Origin: Xylogone sp. PMI_703
Taxonomy: Eukaryota > Ascomycota > Leotiomycetes
DNA length: 64,000 nt
Assembly: GCA_021399445.1 (NCBI GenBank)
Contig: JAJTUQ010000005.1
Coordinates: 4,464,001-4,528,000 of the forward strand
Direction of reading: 5' to 3'
A program made the translations under genes and the position numbers. The notes beneath the pieces were generated by a model. It was not told the DNA's origin. It made no database searches and saw only the letters and a list, made by a program, of their open reading frames with translations. This document shows, in pieces, positions 11,582-22,070 of this stretch; position 1 is the first letter of the stretch, and each line of letters begins with the position of its first letter.

Positions 11582-13153
11582 TTAAAACTCTCCTCCACCA
11601 CCGTTACTCATAGATTTGGCAACCCACATCCCAAAAAGTCCCCAGACCCCAACTCTCCACCCTCTCCATAGTCCTTCTATGCCTTGGCCCTTTCTAATAG
11701 TTGTTGTAGGTGCCTTCTTGGATTTGCGTGAGGCACGCCCGCTCACTGGTGCAACCTCTACCGTTCTTTCACCTTCTTCTTTGACAATAGACCACATGGT
11801 ACCCATAACCCCAGTATAAGGTCCCACCTCAACAGTAGTCTCTGTGGTCTGGTTTTTCACAGCATACTGCGGTGAAGAAGCCACCTGCATTTGACCTCGT
11901 CGAAGAACCGTCTCCAGTGGCAGTTTGATAAATAATTCCACTGTCGAAGACAGGAACGTAGCAAATGAAAAAGTAGCAGGACTAACAACCGGATCTACCG
12001 ATAGCTGTGATCGCAGGAATAGGGGCGTAGAATGTGATATCAGAGGAGGTACAGTGCTGTGGAGAAGGGTGGGTATCAATAATTCGGGAGGACAAAAGTA
12101 TGATGGCAAGTTTCGGACATTATGGGAGACAGACTTCTTTTTTGTGACTGGAGTCAAAATGAGTCTATGCTGGTTAGTATTATTTGCCATCAAATCTTGG
12201 TTCGATACATACCTAGTTCGGATAATGTCTAGAGGTGCCAGTATTAGACCCGCCGCCGCCGCTGCTCCAACAGCAACCCCAAGCGTCGCCCAGGGATATG
12301 GTGCGTCAAGGACATCTGTAGACATGCCCAAGCCGGCCATAACAGAAGGATCCGGTACATTAAACAAAGCGGAGAGCATGCTCCTTGACCAGCTTTCTAT
12401 CGTCTTCAGCAAAATACTATAGACAAATGTTGCATTGGTGCCTTTCCAAACCCCCCACGCGCCCTCAGTTGCCCATTCTTGGCTTATTACTTCAAAAAGA
12501 GCATCAGCCCGTTTGAGAACCAGCTGTTGTGATGGAGAGGTATTTACAGCAGTTGGTTCTGGCTGCTCAGACTCCGGTACGCTACTCGTTCTTCGGTGAG
12601 ACTGAGGTGGGGTAAATGGATTCGAATGAGGAGTGGAAGATGTGAAATACGAAGGCTCATCAGCGTCGGAATCGTCGAAGCCCTAGACAGTTAATAAGTG
12701 CTAGCTCTCTCCAACTGCTATCGATCCGTAACTCACCCCCTCCTGTGCTGTATTGTGAAAACTCCATGGATTCGGCGGTACAACTTCTGGAGCAGTCGTT
12801 GGGGTAGCAGTGGCTGGCTTCTTTATTCTCTGATCTTTAACTTGTAGAACTACCTTTGCAACTTCGAACGGTTGAGCTAGGATTATGGTGACATATTTAT
12901 ACGTCAACTCATCAAGAAAGTTCCTGACCATCTGAACAGATGACGGCGATGCATCTGTCAGGTATTCACTATAGTCGATGTCTGAAAATATCTCCCGTGC
13001 AGAAGATGCATAGGATGCAGCACTGCCATTCTTGAGACCAACCCCGTGGGTCGATACACCTGTTGTGTTGGAACTTGTGTCGTGGGGCAGACCGATGGAC
13101 GGAGGGATGTAGTAAGGTCGTAAAGGATTAGGTGCTTCTTGTGAAACCGGCAT
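11582..13153 (-). CDS. ugo1: Mitochondrial fusion and transport protein Ugo1-like
   Basis: This resembles Ugo1, an outer-membrane member of the mitochondrial carrier superfamily that links Fzo1 and Mgm1 during mitochondrial fusion. Exons on the minus strand are 13153-12737, 12682-12213 and 12164-11582, giving 489 residues. The last intron (48 bp, 12165-12212) is a multiple of three and open, so it can look like coding sequence. The N-terminus NPLRPYYIPPSIGLPH is typical of fungal Ugo1 proteins. Carrier-like elements include YVTIILAQPFEVAKVVLQV, AAAGLILAPLDIIRTRL and FIKLPLETVLRRGQMQV (degenerate Px(D/E)xx(K/R) motifs), and EGLWRGWRVG. It sits head-to-head with the ferredoxin gene, another mitochondrial protein. 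Confidence 0.88.
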
Positions 13154-13547
13154 GATGTATTATATTTCTGGCTAAGTATCAGCTGAAAAGGTCGTGGACC
13201 CAAGCTGGTGAATATTCAAGCTGCTAAGGAGCTTCTGCGTTGTCACAAGACAATATTGAGAAATAATAGTTTCTCGCGTATAATTTCCAACCAGCGATAA
13301 CAAAATTTCTAGATACGGTATGCGCCGTAGCATCCACATGCGCTGCTAGCTTGCCAACCGCGGGGTCCGTGAAAGCGCTCAATATTTGGGCGAAGATTAT
13401 TCACCGTGGGTTTGGATAGTATGGATTATGCATTATTTATGCCTAGCTAATTAATGTCCAGCAATTCGTCCTTTGATCACTGTGCTGCGAGCGCATACAT
13501 CTAAACCCGCTCTATTGATCCGAAGCTCGGTGTTAACAGTTCCAACA
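13154..13547. promoter_or_regulatory. Bidirectional promoter, ugo1 / ferredoxin
   Basis: These 394 bp separate the divergent start codons of two mitochondrial protein genes. The region has an AT-rich part near 13420-13455. No known binding motif was identified by eye. Confidence 0.5.
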
Positions 13548-14274
13548 ATGTCCACAGGAAGAATAGCAACACACGGGCTAGTAAGCTTAAGTAACGGAGC
13601 ACGACAGCTTCTTCCAAATCAATTCGCATTATTACCCGTAGTTTCACGGGCGTCATATTCTGCAGCACCTCCACGATTCGGACGTCAAACTACCGGAGTT
13701 CATCACAGTTTTCCGGCCCGCTGGCGAAGATCGAGAGTGGTCGATGGACTGGTACGAAACAGAAGAAAATTCTCTACAACAGCGGTAGTATCTCATGGGC
13801 ACATCGAACCGCCAAAGCCAGGAGAAGAGTAGGAAATTTGCGGGTCTAATTTCGTAGCATTACTGATCCATGTATAGGTTACATGTAACATTCATTGACA
13901 AAGAAGGGGAAGAGCACACATTTGAGGTCTCAAAAGGCGACAACTTATTAGATATAGCGCAAGCAAATGACCTAGAAATGGAAGGTGAGCACGGACATTG
14001 GTATTCAGCCATGGTATCTAGTTAACCAGGTATAGGCGCTTGTGGAGGATCTTGCGCTTGTTCAACATGCCATGTCATTGTTGAGGATGAAGCTATGTAT
14101 GACAAAATGCCCGAACCGGACGACGATGAAAATGATATGCTAGATCTTGCTTTTGGCCTCACAGAAACATCGAGGTTAGGTTGCCAGGTAATCATGACAC
14201 CTGAGCTAGATGGGTTAAGAGTTAGACTTCCCTCAATGACTAGGAATATGCAAGCTAGTGATTTCACTAAGTAA
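13548..14274 (+). CDS. yah1: Mitochondrial [2Fe-2S] ferredoxin (adrenodoxin/Yah1 type)
   Basis: This electron carrier donates electrons for Fe-S cluster assembly and heme A synthesis in the mitochondrial matrix. Exons are 13548-13828, 13878-13984 and 14030-14274, giving 210 residues. The start is the ATG at 13548; an upstream in-frame TTG is ignored. An Arg/Ser-rich presequence of roughly 80 residues precedes the fold. The fold begins [20 protein letters not shown]. The cluster ligands are [10 protein letters not shown] and the later LGCQ, spaced as in adrenodoxin (Cx5Cx2C...C). The acidic patch that contacts the reductase ([14 protein letters not shown]) is present. The end, [13 protein letters not shown], fits Yah1-type proteins. 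Confidence 0.94.
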
Positions 14275-14575
14275 CATAAAGCGATGACAATGGGGTCAAA
14301 TTAAGCAATATTTAGGTGATAGAGATGCTCGGAAGGATTAATTCGCATTAAGATTCGCCTTCCTACCGAAGGCTACTTGGTTCCATTGCGCTTTGCGGAG
14401 GAGGGCACGTCTTGTGTCCATACATGTATATTAGAACTCATCTCTACCAATATTCGCAGAGATCAAGGACCTTTAGAGTCCCTTTTAATCTAGACACGTT
14501 CAGCATTGCTGAATGCGAACTGGATCCTCCTGAACGCCAAAACCAAAGCCGTAAAACGGTCTAATCGTGAAATAT

Positions 14576-15469
14576 TCATATGCTTACTGAACCCGCCTTC
14601 AATCCTCCTCCACCCGCAATTAGCTCTAGGAAGCCTTGCTTGCTCATCTCATTAACCTTCTCCTCTCGGCTGCCCTGGCCAACAACACCTTTTGACCTAG
14701 CTTCCTTGGCTGCTTGCTCACCCTTAATCTGTGCAGCTCTGACGGCATTGAAGAGTTTGACAACACCCCTTTGTGCCGTCTTCCTCAGTCTCTTCTCGAT
14801 TTCCATCGTTTCTGACACAGTACGCCGTGTCTCTCCCCCTTCGAGGCTATGCGCAGCATCAAAAGCCGTGCTGGCACCTAGAATATCTCTAACCCGCCCT
14901 TTATCTAATGCAGCCCTTTTTTCTTCTCTTAATTTATGCTTAGCCTTCTTTTCTAACGCCGCATCTGTAATTTCCTTCGATGCTTGTATTGCTGTAACGC
15001 TTCGCGAAAGGACTGGGTCACTCCGTTTGCTGCTCGAGAGCTTAGATCCCAAAATTTTTGACATTGACGTCGCAAACGCTTCAGGATCATTACGTTTGCG
15101 CTTTTTACTCGTATTCGAATTCGAATTGGCATCTGAATCCTCTTCCTCCCCAGTATCTTCCCCATCTTCAGAGTCCGAGTTAGAGGCATCCGTGACTTCG
15201 GATTCAGCTTCGGTATCCTCTTTTGCATTGGTTCCATCCTCGGATAAATCTTCATCTTCTAGATCTTCCGCATTGAACTCGTCATCTTGAGCAACTTCGT
15301 CGTCCATATCCTGTAAATTTACTGCTTGGAAATCTTGCGAGTCTTCCGAATCGGACGCGGATGAATCGCTATGGTATTCAGCCTGTTTCTTGAATTTCTT
15401 CACTGGCCTCGTAATTTTCCCTTTCATGCCATCCTCCACCTTGCGCTTTTTCGAAAATTGGCCTGCCAT
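14576..15469 (-). CDS. rrp15: Ribosomal RNA-processing protein Rrp15
   Basis: Rrp15 is a nucleolar factor for maturation of 27S pre-rRNA and the 60S subunit. The gene is a single exon of 297 residues. The first 45 residues are Lys-rich and carry a nuclear-localisation-like signal. A long acidic Asp/Glu/Ser stretch follows (about 35-120). The Rrp15 domain is from about 125: DPEAFATSMSKILGSKL, EKKAKHKLREEKRAALDKG, then KTAQRGVVKLFNAVRAAQ and SKQGFLELIAGG. The antisense strand has a 236-codon Ser-rich frame that is only a shadow of the acidic stretch. It shares a 226-bp upstream region with srp54. Confidence 0.93.
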   Translation of the reverse strand: MAGQFSKKRKVEDGMKGKITRPVKKFKKQAEYHSDSSASDSEDSQDFQAVNLQDMDDEVAQDDEFNAEDLEDEDLSEDGTNAKEDTEAESEVTDASNSDSEDGEDTGEEEDSDANSNSNTSKKRKRNDPEAFATSMSKILGSKLSSSKRSDPVLSRSVTAIQASKEITDAALEKKAKHKLREEKRAALDKGRVRDILGASTAFDAAHSLEGGETRRTVSETMEIEKRLRKTAQRGVVKLFNAVRAAQIKGEQAAKEARSKGVVGQGSREEKVNEMSKQGFLELIAGGGGLKAGSVSI

Positions 15470-15695
15470 TTTATGAACGTGTGATTACTGTTACACCCTT
15501 CACAGGGCTTTGACCAAAAATATTTATGAGATTCGGAACGGAATAACCATCGGACAAACTAACCCCACATCGCACAGGCCATCCTTGTCCCACACTCTTC
15601 GGGCCAGACTATTACAATATCGTCAATATATCCCCTCAAAAGTAGATATACTTAACCAACGCTGCTCCCGCATAATCAATTTCAATTCGGACAGC
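15470..15695. promoter_or_regulatory. Bidirectional promoter, rrp15 / srp54
   Basis: Only 226 bp lie between the two divergent start codons, so the promoters must overlap or abut. No specific site was identified. Confidence 0.55.
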
Positions 15696-17305
15696 ATGGT
15701 TCTTCAAGATCTTGGACGGCGCATCAATGCCGCTGTCTCAGACCTCACACGGTCGAGTAACCTTGATGAAAAGGTAAGGTGGATTCTGGTAAGACTGCCG
15801 CCACTTGGACTAATGTCTTGCAGGCTTTTGATGCAATGATAAAAGAGATTTGCACTGCGTTACTCGAAGCCGATGTCAACGTTCGGTTGGTTGGAAATCT
15901 ACGAAAATCAATCAAAGCCACTGTGAATTTTAAAGAGCTAGCCCCCGGAGTGAACAAGAAACGACTTATCCAGAAGGCAGTTTTCGATGAACTTGTCAAG
16001 TTGGTGGATCCTCATGCAGAGCCTTTCAAGCCGAAGAAGGGAAAGCCGAACGTTATAATGTTTGTTGGTCTGCAGGGTGCTGGAAAAACGACTACCTGTA
16101 CCAAGCTCGCCCGACATTACCAATCCAGGGGGTTTAAGGCATGTTTGGTCTGCGCCGATACCTTCCGTGCGGGTGCTTTTGATCAGCTTAAACAGAATGC
16201 AACTAAAGCAAAGATACCTTACTATGGATCTCTAACGCAAACTGACCCAGTGGTAGTTGCCCGTGACGGTGTTGAGAAATTCAAGAAGGAGAGGTTCGAA
16301 ATCATCATCGTTGATACCAGTGGAAGACATCGTCAAGAGGATGCATTATTTCAAGAGATGGTTGATATTCAAGAAGCTGTCAAACCAGACCAGACAATAA
16401 TGGTTTTGGATGCCAGTATAGGACAGCAGGCTGAGGCACAAAGCAAAGCTTTCAAGGAGGCTGCTGATTTCGGTGCAATCATCATCACTAAAACAGATGG
16501 CCATGCCAGCGGAGGTGGTGCGATCTCAGCTGTTGCTGCGACTCACACCCCCATAGTATTTATCGGCACTGGAGAGCATATGCTTGATCTGGAAAGATTT
16601 GCGCCGCAACAGTTTGTCTCAAAGCTCTTGGGCATGGGAGACATCCAAGGGCTTGTTGAACATGTGCAATCCCTGAAGTTAGACCAGAAAGACACGATGA
16701 AGCATATAGCGGAGGGTGTTTTTACGGTCCGTGATTTAAGGGACCAGTTATCAAATATTATGAAAATGGGCCCGCTATCAAAAATGGCTGGTATGATTCC
16801 TGGAATGAGTGGGATGATGCAGGGAATGGACGACGAAGAAGGATCTCTTAAGTTGAAACGCATGATTTATATTTGTGACTCGATGACAACAAAGGAGCTT
16901 GACAGTGATGGCAAGATATTTGTAGAACAACCCACGCGCATGACTAGAATAGCATACGGAAGCGGTACAAGCGTCAGAGAGGTAGAAGACCTGCTCACCC
17001 AACATAAAATGATGGCCAATATGGCAAAGAAGATGGGTGGCAATATGAAGAACATGCAAAGAGCACAAAATGCCATGGGCGGCGGTAATAAGCAGCAACA
17101 GTTAGCTGCTATGCAAAAGCGTCTTGCCAGCATGGGAGCTGGTGGTATGGGTGGGATGGGTGGAATGCCCGATATGGGCTCGTTGATGAAGATGTTCGGA
17201 GGTGGTGCTGGAGGGGCGGGAGGAATGCCTAGTAACATGGATATGCAGAAAATGATGAGCATGATGGGTGGTATGGGCGGCATGGGCGGAGGTAGAGGGC
17301 GATAA
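15696..17305 (+). CDS. srp54: Signal recognition particle 54 kDa subunit
   Basis: SRP54 is the GTPase that binds signal sequences on ribosomes and docks with the SRP receptor. Exons are 15696-15773 and 15824-17305 (50-bp intron), giving 519 residues. The N domain starts [17 protein letters not shown]. The G domain has the P-loop [15 protein letters not shown] (about residue 108), [19 protein letters not shown] and [12 protein letters not shown]. The Met-rich M domain includes [16 protein letters not shown] and ends in a GGM-rich tail ([28 protein letters not shown]). An internal TTG start in the intron region should not be used, because the N-terminal 26 residues are encoded by exon 1. Confidence 0.97.
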
Positions 17306-17715
17306 CATACTACAGTCTATTGAAGAGCCTTAGATGGGTGTGTTATGATATATCAGACAATTATGGAATGGTGCATCGGCGTGGCGTTTGGGATACCTAA
17401 TATGGGAAGGTGGAAATCAGTCTACAAATAGTATAAGATATGTGTTATTCCTGTATACTGCATGTCTGACTGGAATCCATCAGATTCAGAAGTAAGCTGC
17501 GCTAATAATGAAGTATCATTGATGAGAAATCGTAAGCCGTCAATATTAACGTAGCAATCAAAGTGAAACATGCCAATGAGTAATGAAGATGTGTAGGTCG
17601 TAAACACACATGCAAGAACAGATAGAGGTGAGATCTGGGAATTGCATGCTACCTTCCCACTCAGGAGCCAAAGTGACAATAACGCCAAATGCAGAACCCA
17701 TATATTTGTAAGACA
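17306..17715. other. Intergenic between convergent genes
   Basis: These 410 bp between srp54 and the inhibitor-2 gene hold the two 3' UTRs. A short minus-strand frame (17422-17688) has no recognisable content. Confidence 0.5.
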
Positions 17716-18579
17716 TCATCTTGCAACACCGATACCATTCATTTGTACATCTCCATCTTCGTCATCTTCATCTTCATCGTCGTCCTCATCAACCAGGGCA
17801 TCAATCTCGTCTGGGTGACCCAGTAAATTAGCCACTTCCTTCATCTGATAGTGCTTCTTCCGCATCTCCTCAAATCGACGGTGTTTCTCCCTCTCCTCAG
17901 CTGACATGCCTGCATTCTCATCATGACCATCATCACTGACATGAACAGCCTTCTCTGCCTTGCGCCTCGCATAGTCCTCGTCATATTCAACTTCAGGAAC
18001 CTCTTCTTCCGGCTCACCCAGTTCTAAGCCAGGGATTTCCTCGTCTCCAGAACTTCTAGCCGTACGTATTCTCTCCAATTCCTCCTTGTCTAATTTGCGA
18101 ATCTCCTCCTCGTCCTCCGTAGGATCGTAATGCTTTACAAAGGGTGTCTTTGGTTCGTCAATCTTCATAGTGGAGCTTCTTTCCTGCTCGGTCAAATATA
18201 GATTTGCCTCATCCCATTTTAAGCGTTGGTTGTTGTCCTGGTCGTAAGTTGATGAAGTAGTGCTGGCTCGTCGAGCACCAGGTCGCGCTAGAGAAGAAGA
18301 TCGTCTATGGCCTGCGTTTCTCAGGGTGTTTTCTAAGGTGATTTCTTTCTCAGATTGGGTCTGTGTGATCTCCGGCCTGACAGGAGACACTGGCTGGTCA
18401 GGTGGTGGGGCATGCCAGTTGGAGTTTTTGAGGATTCCTAAAGTTTGCGACCGTGGTTAGATAGGAGTAGATGGAGCTACAGGGTAGTGCGGGGTATCAT
18501 CCTCACCTTTGGGCTTCATAGCCCCGCTTGGAGGTGAGTGAATAGGTACGGGCGCTTCTTGCGTCATGTTCATTGCCAT
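17716..18579 (-). CDS. glc8: Protein phosphatase 1 inhibitor 2 (Glc8 family)
   Basis: This is an intrinsically disordered regulator that binds and controls type-1 protein phosphatase. Exon 1 is 18579-18507 and exon 2 is 18437-17716 (69-bp intron), giving 264 residues. The spliced N-terminus KGILKNSNW carries the SILK-like PP1-binding element of inhibitor-2. [20 protein letters not shown] follows. [12 protein letters not shown] holds a TP site in the position phosphorylated by GSK3 in animal inhibitor-2 (homology inference). Then come an acidic region and [14 protein letters not shown], matching the HYxE-type PP1 contact. The C-terminus is a run of Asp/Glu. Without exon 1 the PP1-binding GILK motif would be lost. 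Confidence 0.9.
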
Positions 18580-20358
18580 CGAATAAGTATCTTGATGTTT
18601 TCGTAGAGTTTGAGGCCTTGTATTGGGGAGAGTAACTCTCGGGCGCCCTGGTGGAATATTCTAGCCTATATTCGATTCACCAGGCTCTAGCAGCAAAGGC
18701 GCTGTGCGAACCTCCTAAATACCTAAGAAAATTATTCAATTTCGGCTATAGTGGGTGTATAGGAATAAGCAAAATAAGCTCGTGTTCGAAGGGTGAGGTT
18801 CGTGTGATCTATGGCGCAGTTGGGCACTTTTTATGAGATTGCTGATTGATTGGGGGTTGGAGGACCCCAAAAGAGGTGAGCGCGCATGTGGGTTGAGAGT
18901 CAGGGACCGCCTATTGCGCTGCCCCCAGGGTTCGCTATGACCCCAAATAATGCCCGACGTCATTCCACCGTTTTCTAACTTCACCCACAGCGCCCCATCT
19001 ACATTCCCATCTTTATTTCTCTGGTACATCTCGCTGCCACATTGCCTTCACGTACCGTCATTTCTCCGCTTGCACCTCCAGCCGAGGAATCAGGGCTCAC
19101 TGGTCTTGGAGCTGCTGTACGGCGGCATGGCCGACCCCGCGTTTGATCCTCTGGATAGAAGAGCTAGACCCTAGCGAGAGCTACACTTATATGCACATGC
19201 ACATCACTGTGCATAGTTGACAGTTCAATAACCGGGTTTTACGACCAGCTCGAGGGCTAGATGACTCGGATTTCTCTACATTACCGTATCACTGCTGATA
19301 TCCATCATGTAGATGGTGGGTTGCGGATGCAGTATGCCGAAGCTATATGCAGACGCAGAAACCACCAGGTAACGTTTCAGAGACAAGAAATGATATTCAG
19401 GTCTCTGTTTAATGCCTGTTTTACTGCCGATAGTGGGCCTCAGCTCCGAGACAGCTGAGGAAATACCTCCTACCGGGCATGCCTTGTGACGCGAGTCTGA
19501 GAGCTTCCCTTAAACATGTGAAGGTACTCTTAGCTTACTCGTGATTGATCATATTTATTAATTAAGTATCAAACATACAAGATTATCTGTTCTAGTGTCC
19601 ATGACACTCTGTTTCATTCTAGAACACTATTATCGCCTTAGAGAACTAGTGAGAGAACAATTTCCTTCTATTTTAACAGCCATAGCACCAGGCATCCATT
19701 TCTTTCATAGACTGTATTTGATCTTTTTGTCCCTTTGAGTACCTTTGTTTTTGGAAAGTATCCAAACTCTGTATGTTGCCATTATAGGCTCTCTAGTAAT
19801 CCATAAAGCCTAGATAGATACTTGGTCTACATGTTATACTTGCTGCTATTCACTATAAAAAAATAGCATGTTCTATTTAATGTTATAGTATGCAAATACG
19901 AATACAAATAGCAAATACTACCAGAGAAAAGGAGAAGATTCAGTCACTAGTAGTCGGAGTTCCTTCTACATCACGTCTAAAGAGATTTATCTTCGTTGTA
20001 ATTATCAGAGGAGCTATGTTTATCTACGCCATACCCTATATTGTAAGATACATATAGTGGTGTTAGGTATAAGCAAATTTATGTAGCTTGCATATATCCC
20101 GCTAATTTAGCCAGACTATGAAGCTTGATTGCAAAACATGTAAACTCATCAAGGGTGCAATGGTTTTTATTCCTATCTCGGCGACACTCTTTTGTCCTAG
20201 CTTTTAACAATACCCACTCTATATCTACACGCTTGTTCTTTATTCTATCCTGCTTTCACACGTACACGTACCCGTGCATGAGATTAAGAGGTAGTAGGTA
20301 TTAAGAACATTTCGTTCTGCTTTTCTGATAGTAACTTGATACAGGAAAAGGATCTGTT
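18580..20358. other. Gene-free, AT-rich block with no intact element
   Basis: No coding frame of quality is present in these 1.8 kb. From about 19500 to 20330 the sequence is notably AT-rich, with many TA and short A/T runs, stop codons in all frames and no terminal repeats that I can see. This could be an old, mutated repeat (for example RIP-damaged) or an AT-rich promoter and leader of the next gene. Confidence 0.4.
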
Positions 20359-21714
20359 ATGGCTCCTCCTCAGTTTTCTCCTGGAGGAACCGGAGACCTC
20401 TATGATACTCCTATTATCAAAAACAAGAGGAAAAGCAACAAGAGCCGTAGCAAAAAGAAAGACAAGAGACGAAAGACTCTTAACGAACGCAATCTACAAA
20501 GTGACTCTGATGTTGTAGAAATATCTGCATCATCAAAGAAGCACATAATCAAAGATGAACCTGACAATGGACATCAAGATGATGAAGTAGTCGAAATCAA
20601 AAAGGAAGCAACTGGCGCACCAGATGCTACTTCGGCTTCATTTTACGAAAGGAAACAGGCTTTGATGCAAAGCATCTTCAAGGACTGCACTCCTGCAACT
20701 AAGCAGAGATATTCAAACACTACACCAAATTCCATCAAAAGTCCCGTGCCTGATCAAATCATAATCGAAGATGATACTCCTGATACTGGAGATGATGCTC
20801 TCGATTTGAAGACGAAACATCCTAGGAGCAGACCATTAATTTTTCATGGTGGCAAGTCAACTCCAAAGATTAAAAAGGAGAAGCGTAAGAGTGCAAATTT
20901 CACGATTGAGATCCCACCCGTACGAGAAGGCTCATTCGAGCTAGCTCTACAGAGCCAATCTCTCGCAAAAGCAGACAAGAAATATTCTCCAATTGAAATC
21001 AATTCAAGTGACGGAAGTTGGCATGAAGCAAGACCTGCAAAAAGGGCCAGAAACTCTCGAAAGCAAGTCTCAGAGGCAGTAATTGAAACAATCGAGCCGG
21101 AAGCTGCTCCCCCTGCGCGTTCACCAACAATTCATAGATTCAGCAGTTTTGATGTTTCGCCACCTACTTTACTGTCTCCAAACACCCAAAATGCTGCGCT
21201 TCAAGAGTCCGTTAGAAGAGGAACTGAATACTCTGACTGGGAGTATGATCTAGGAAAAGTCCGTGGCAGGGTTCCAAGCCAAAGACACAATGAAGATGCT
21301 GAGGTTGAAGAAAGTAAGCTATTATTACTGGAGCTGAGTTCTGCCCTTCAACTAACATAAACACTAGACGTTGCCTTCTCCTCACAGTACATTGCCGAGA
21401 GACCAAACGGGGTAAAGCTAGATGACTTTACCTTTCAGGTCCGTGAGCTAAAGGAGGGTCTCAACTTTCAACTGCCTGAGATTCAACAAGAGACGTGTGT
21501 CAGGATCTGCTCCGTTGCGACTGGTAGGGTGCAAGTCCAACTTAGTGCTGCAAAGTTCAACATCGGAGCCAATGGCATGTGGCGAGTTCGGTCTGATGAA
21601 GGCTGCATCATCTCAAACTGCGGTTCTGGCACGGCAGCTGTCCACATTACTACCATTGATCTTTGTGGAAGACCACCAATAGGAGATGATATGGATGAAA
21701 ATGGCCTCATGTAG
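20359..21714 (+). CDS. Mif2/CENP-C-like cupin-domain protein
   Basis: Exons are 20359-21313 and 21368-21714, giving 433 residues. The first about 320 residues are disordered, with a basic segment (KNKRKSNKSRSKKKDKRRK) like a nuclear localisation signal and several VEI/IKxE-type SUMO-like acidic patches. The spliced C-terminus (about 325-430) reads like the Mif2/CENP-C dimerisation cupin: DDFTFQVRELKEGLNFQLP, GRVQVQLSAAKFNIGANGMW and RVRSDEGCIISN, compared with the family pattern F-x-IG-x-G-G-MW-x-V. The CENP-C signature that grips CENP-A nucleosomes (an R-x-S-x-R-x-x-x-x-P-x-x-[FYW]W type motif) is not visible. It is either a divergent Mif2 or a cupin-only relative. Homology is moderate and function is inferred. 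Confidence 0.6.
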
Positions 21715-22070
21715 TAATGCTCTGGGTAACAAATTGTTTAAGGCATTACTAGGCAGCTACGAGGAACTTTCTGTGCCTTCGAGCTTATTTGTTCTTGAGG
21801 ATCATTCTATAGAGTATGAAGATGAATATGCAGATCAGACACAAGGAAAGGCATATGGATAAAGAATCGGTTTCAGAACAGATAATATGATCCCGGGGGA
21901 TTATGTACTAGTAGTAATAATAAGATTTCATTCCTTTCATCTCAGGGTATTTACATTTCAATAATGTTCCGATCCAAACGCCGATCCACCCCATAGGCCC
22001 GCACGGTAATAGTTGGTACAGAGGGTTAAAATCTCCATTTCCACATATTCTATTCAACATCTTCATTGTG
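21715..22070. other. Intergenic between convergent genes
   Basis: These 356 bp hold the 3' ends of the Mif2-like gene and rtt109. No gene is seen. Confidence 0.5.

Noticed and set aside
14580..15290. 236-codon Ser/Leu-rich frame on the plus strand
   Set aside because: It is antisense to the acidic part of Rrp15; Ser/Ala/Leu codons are the complement of Asp/Glu/Ser/Lys codons. There is no recognisable domain.
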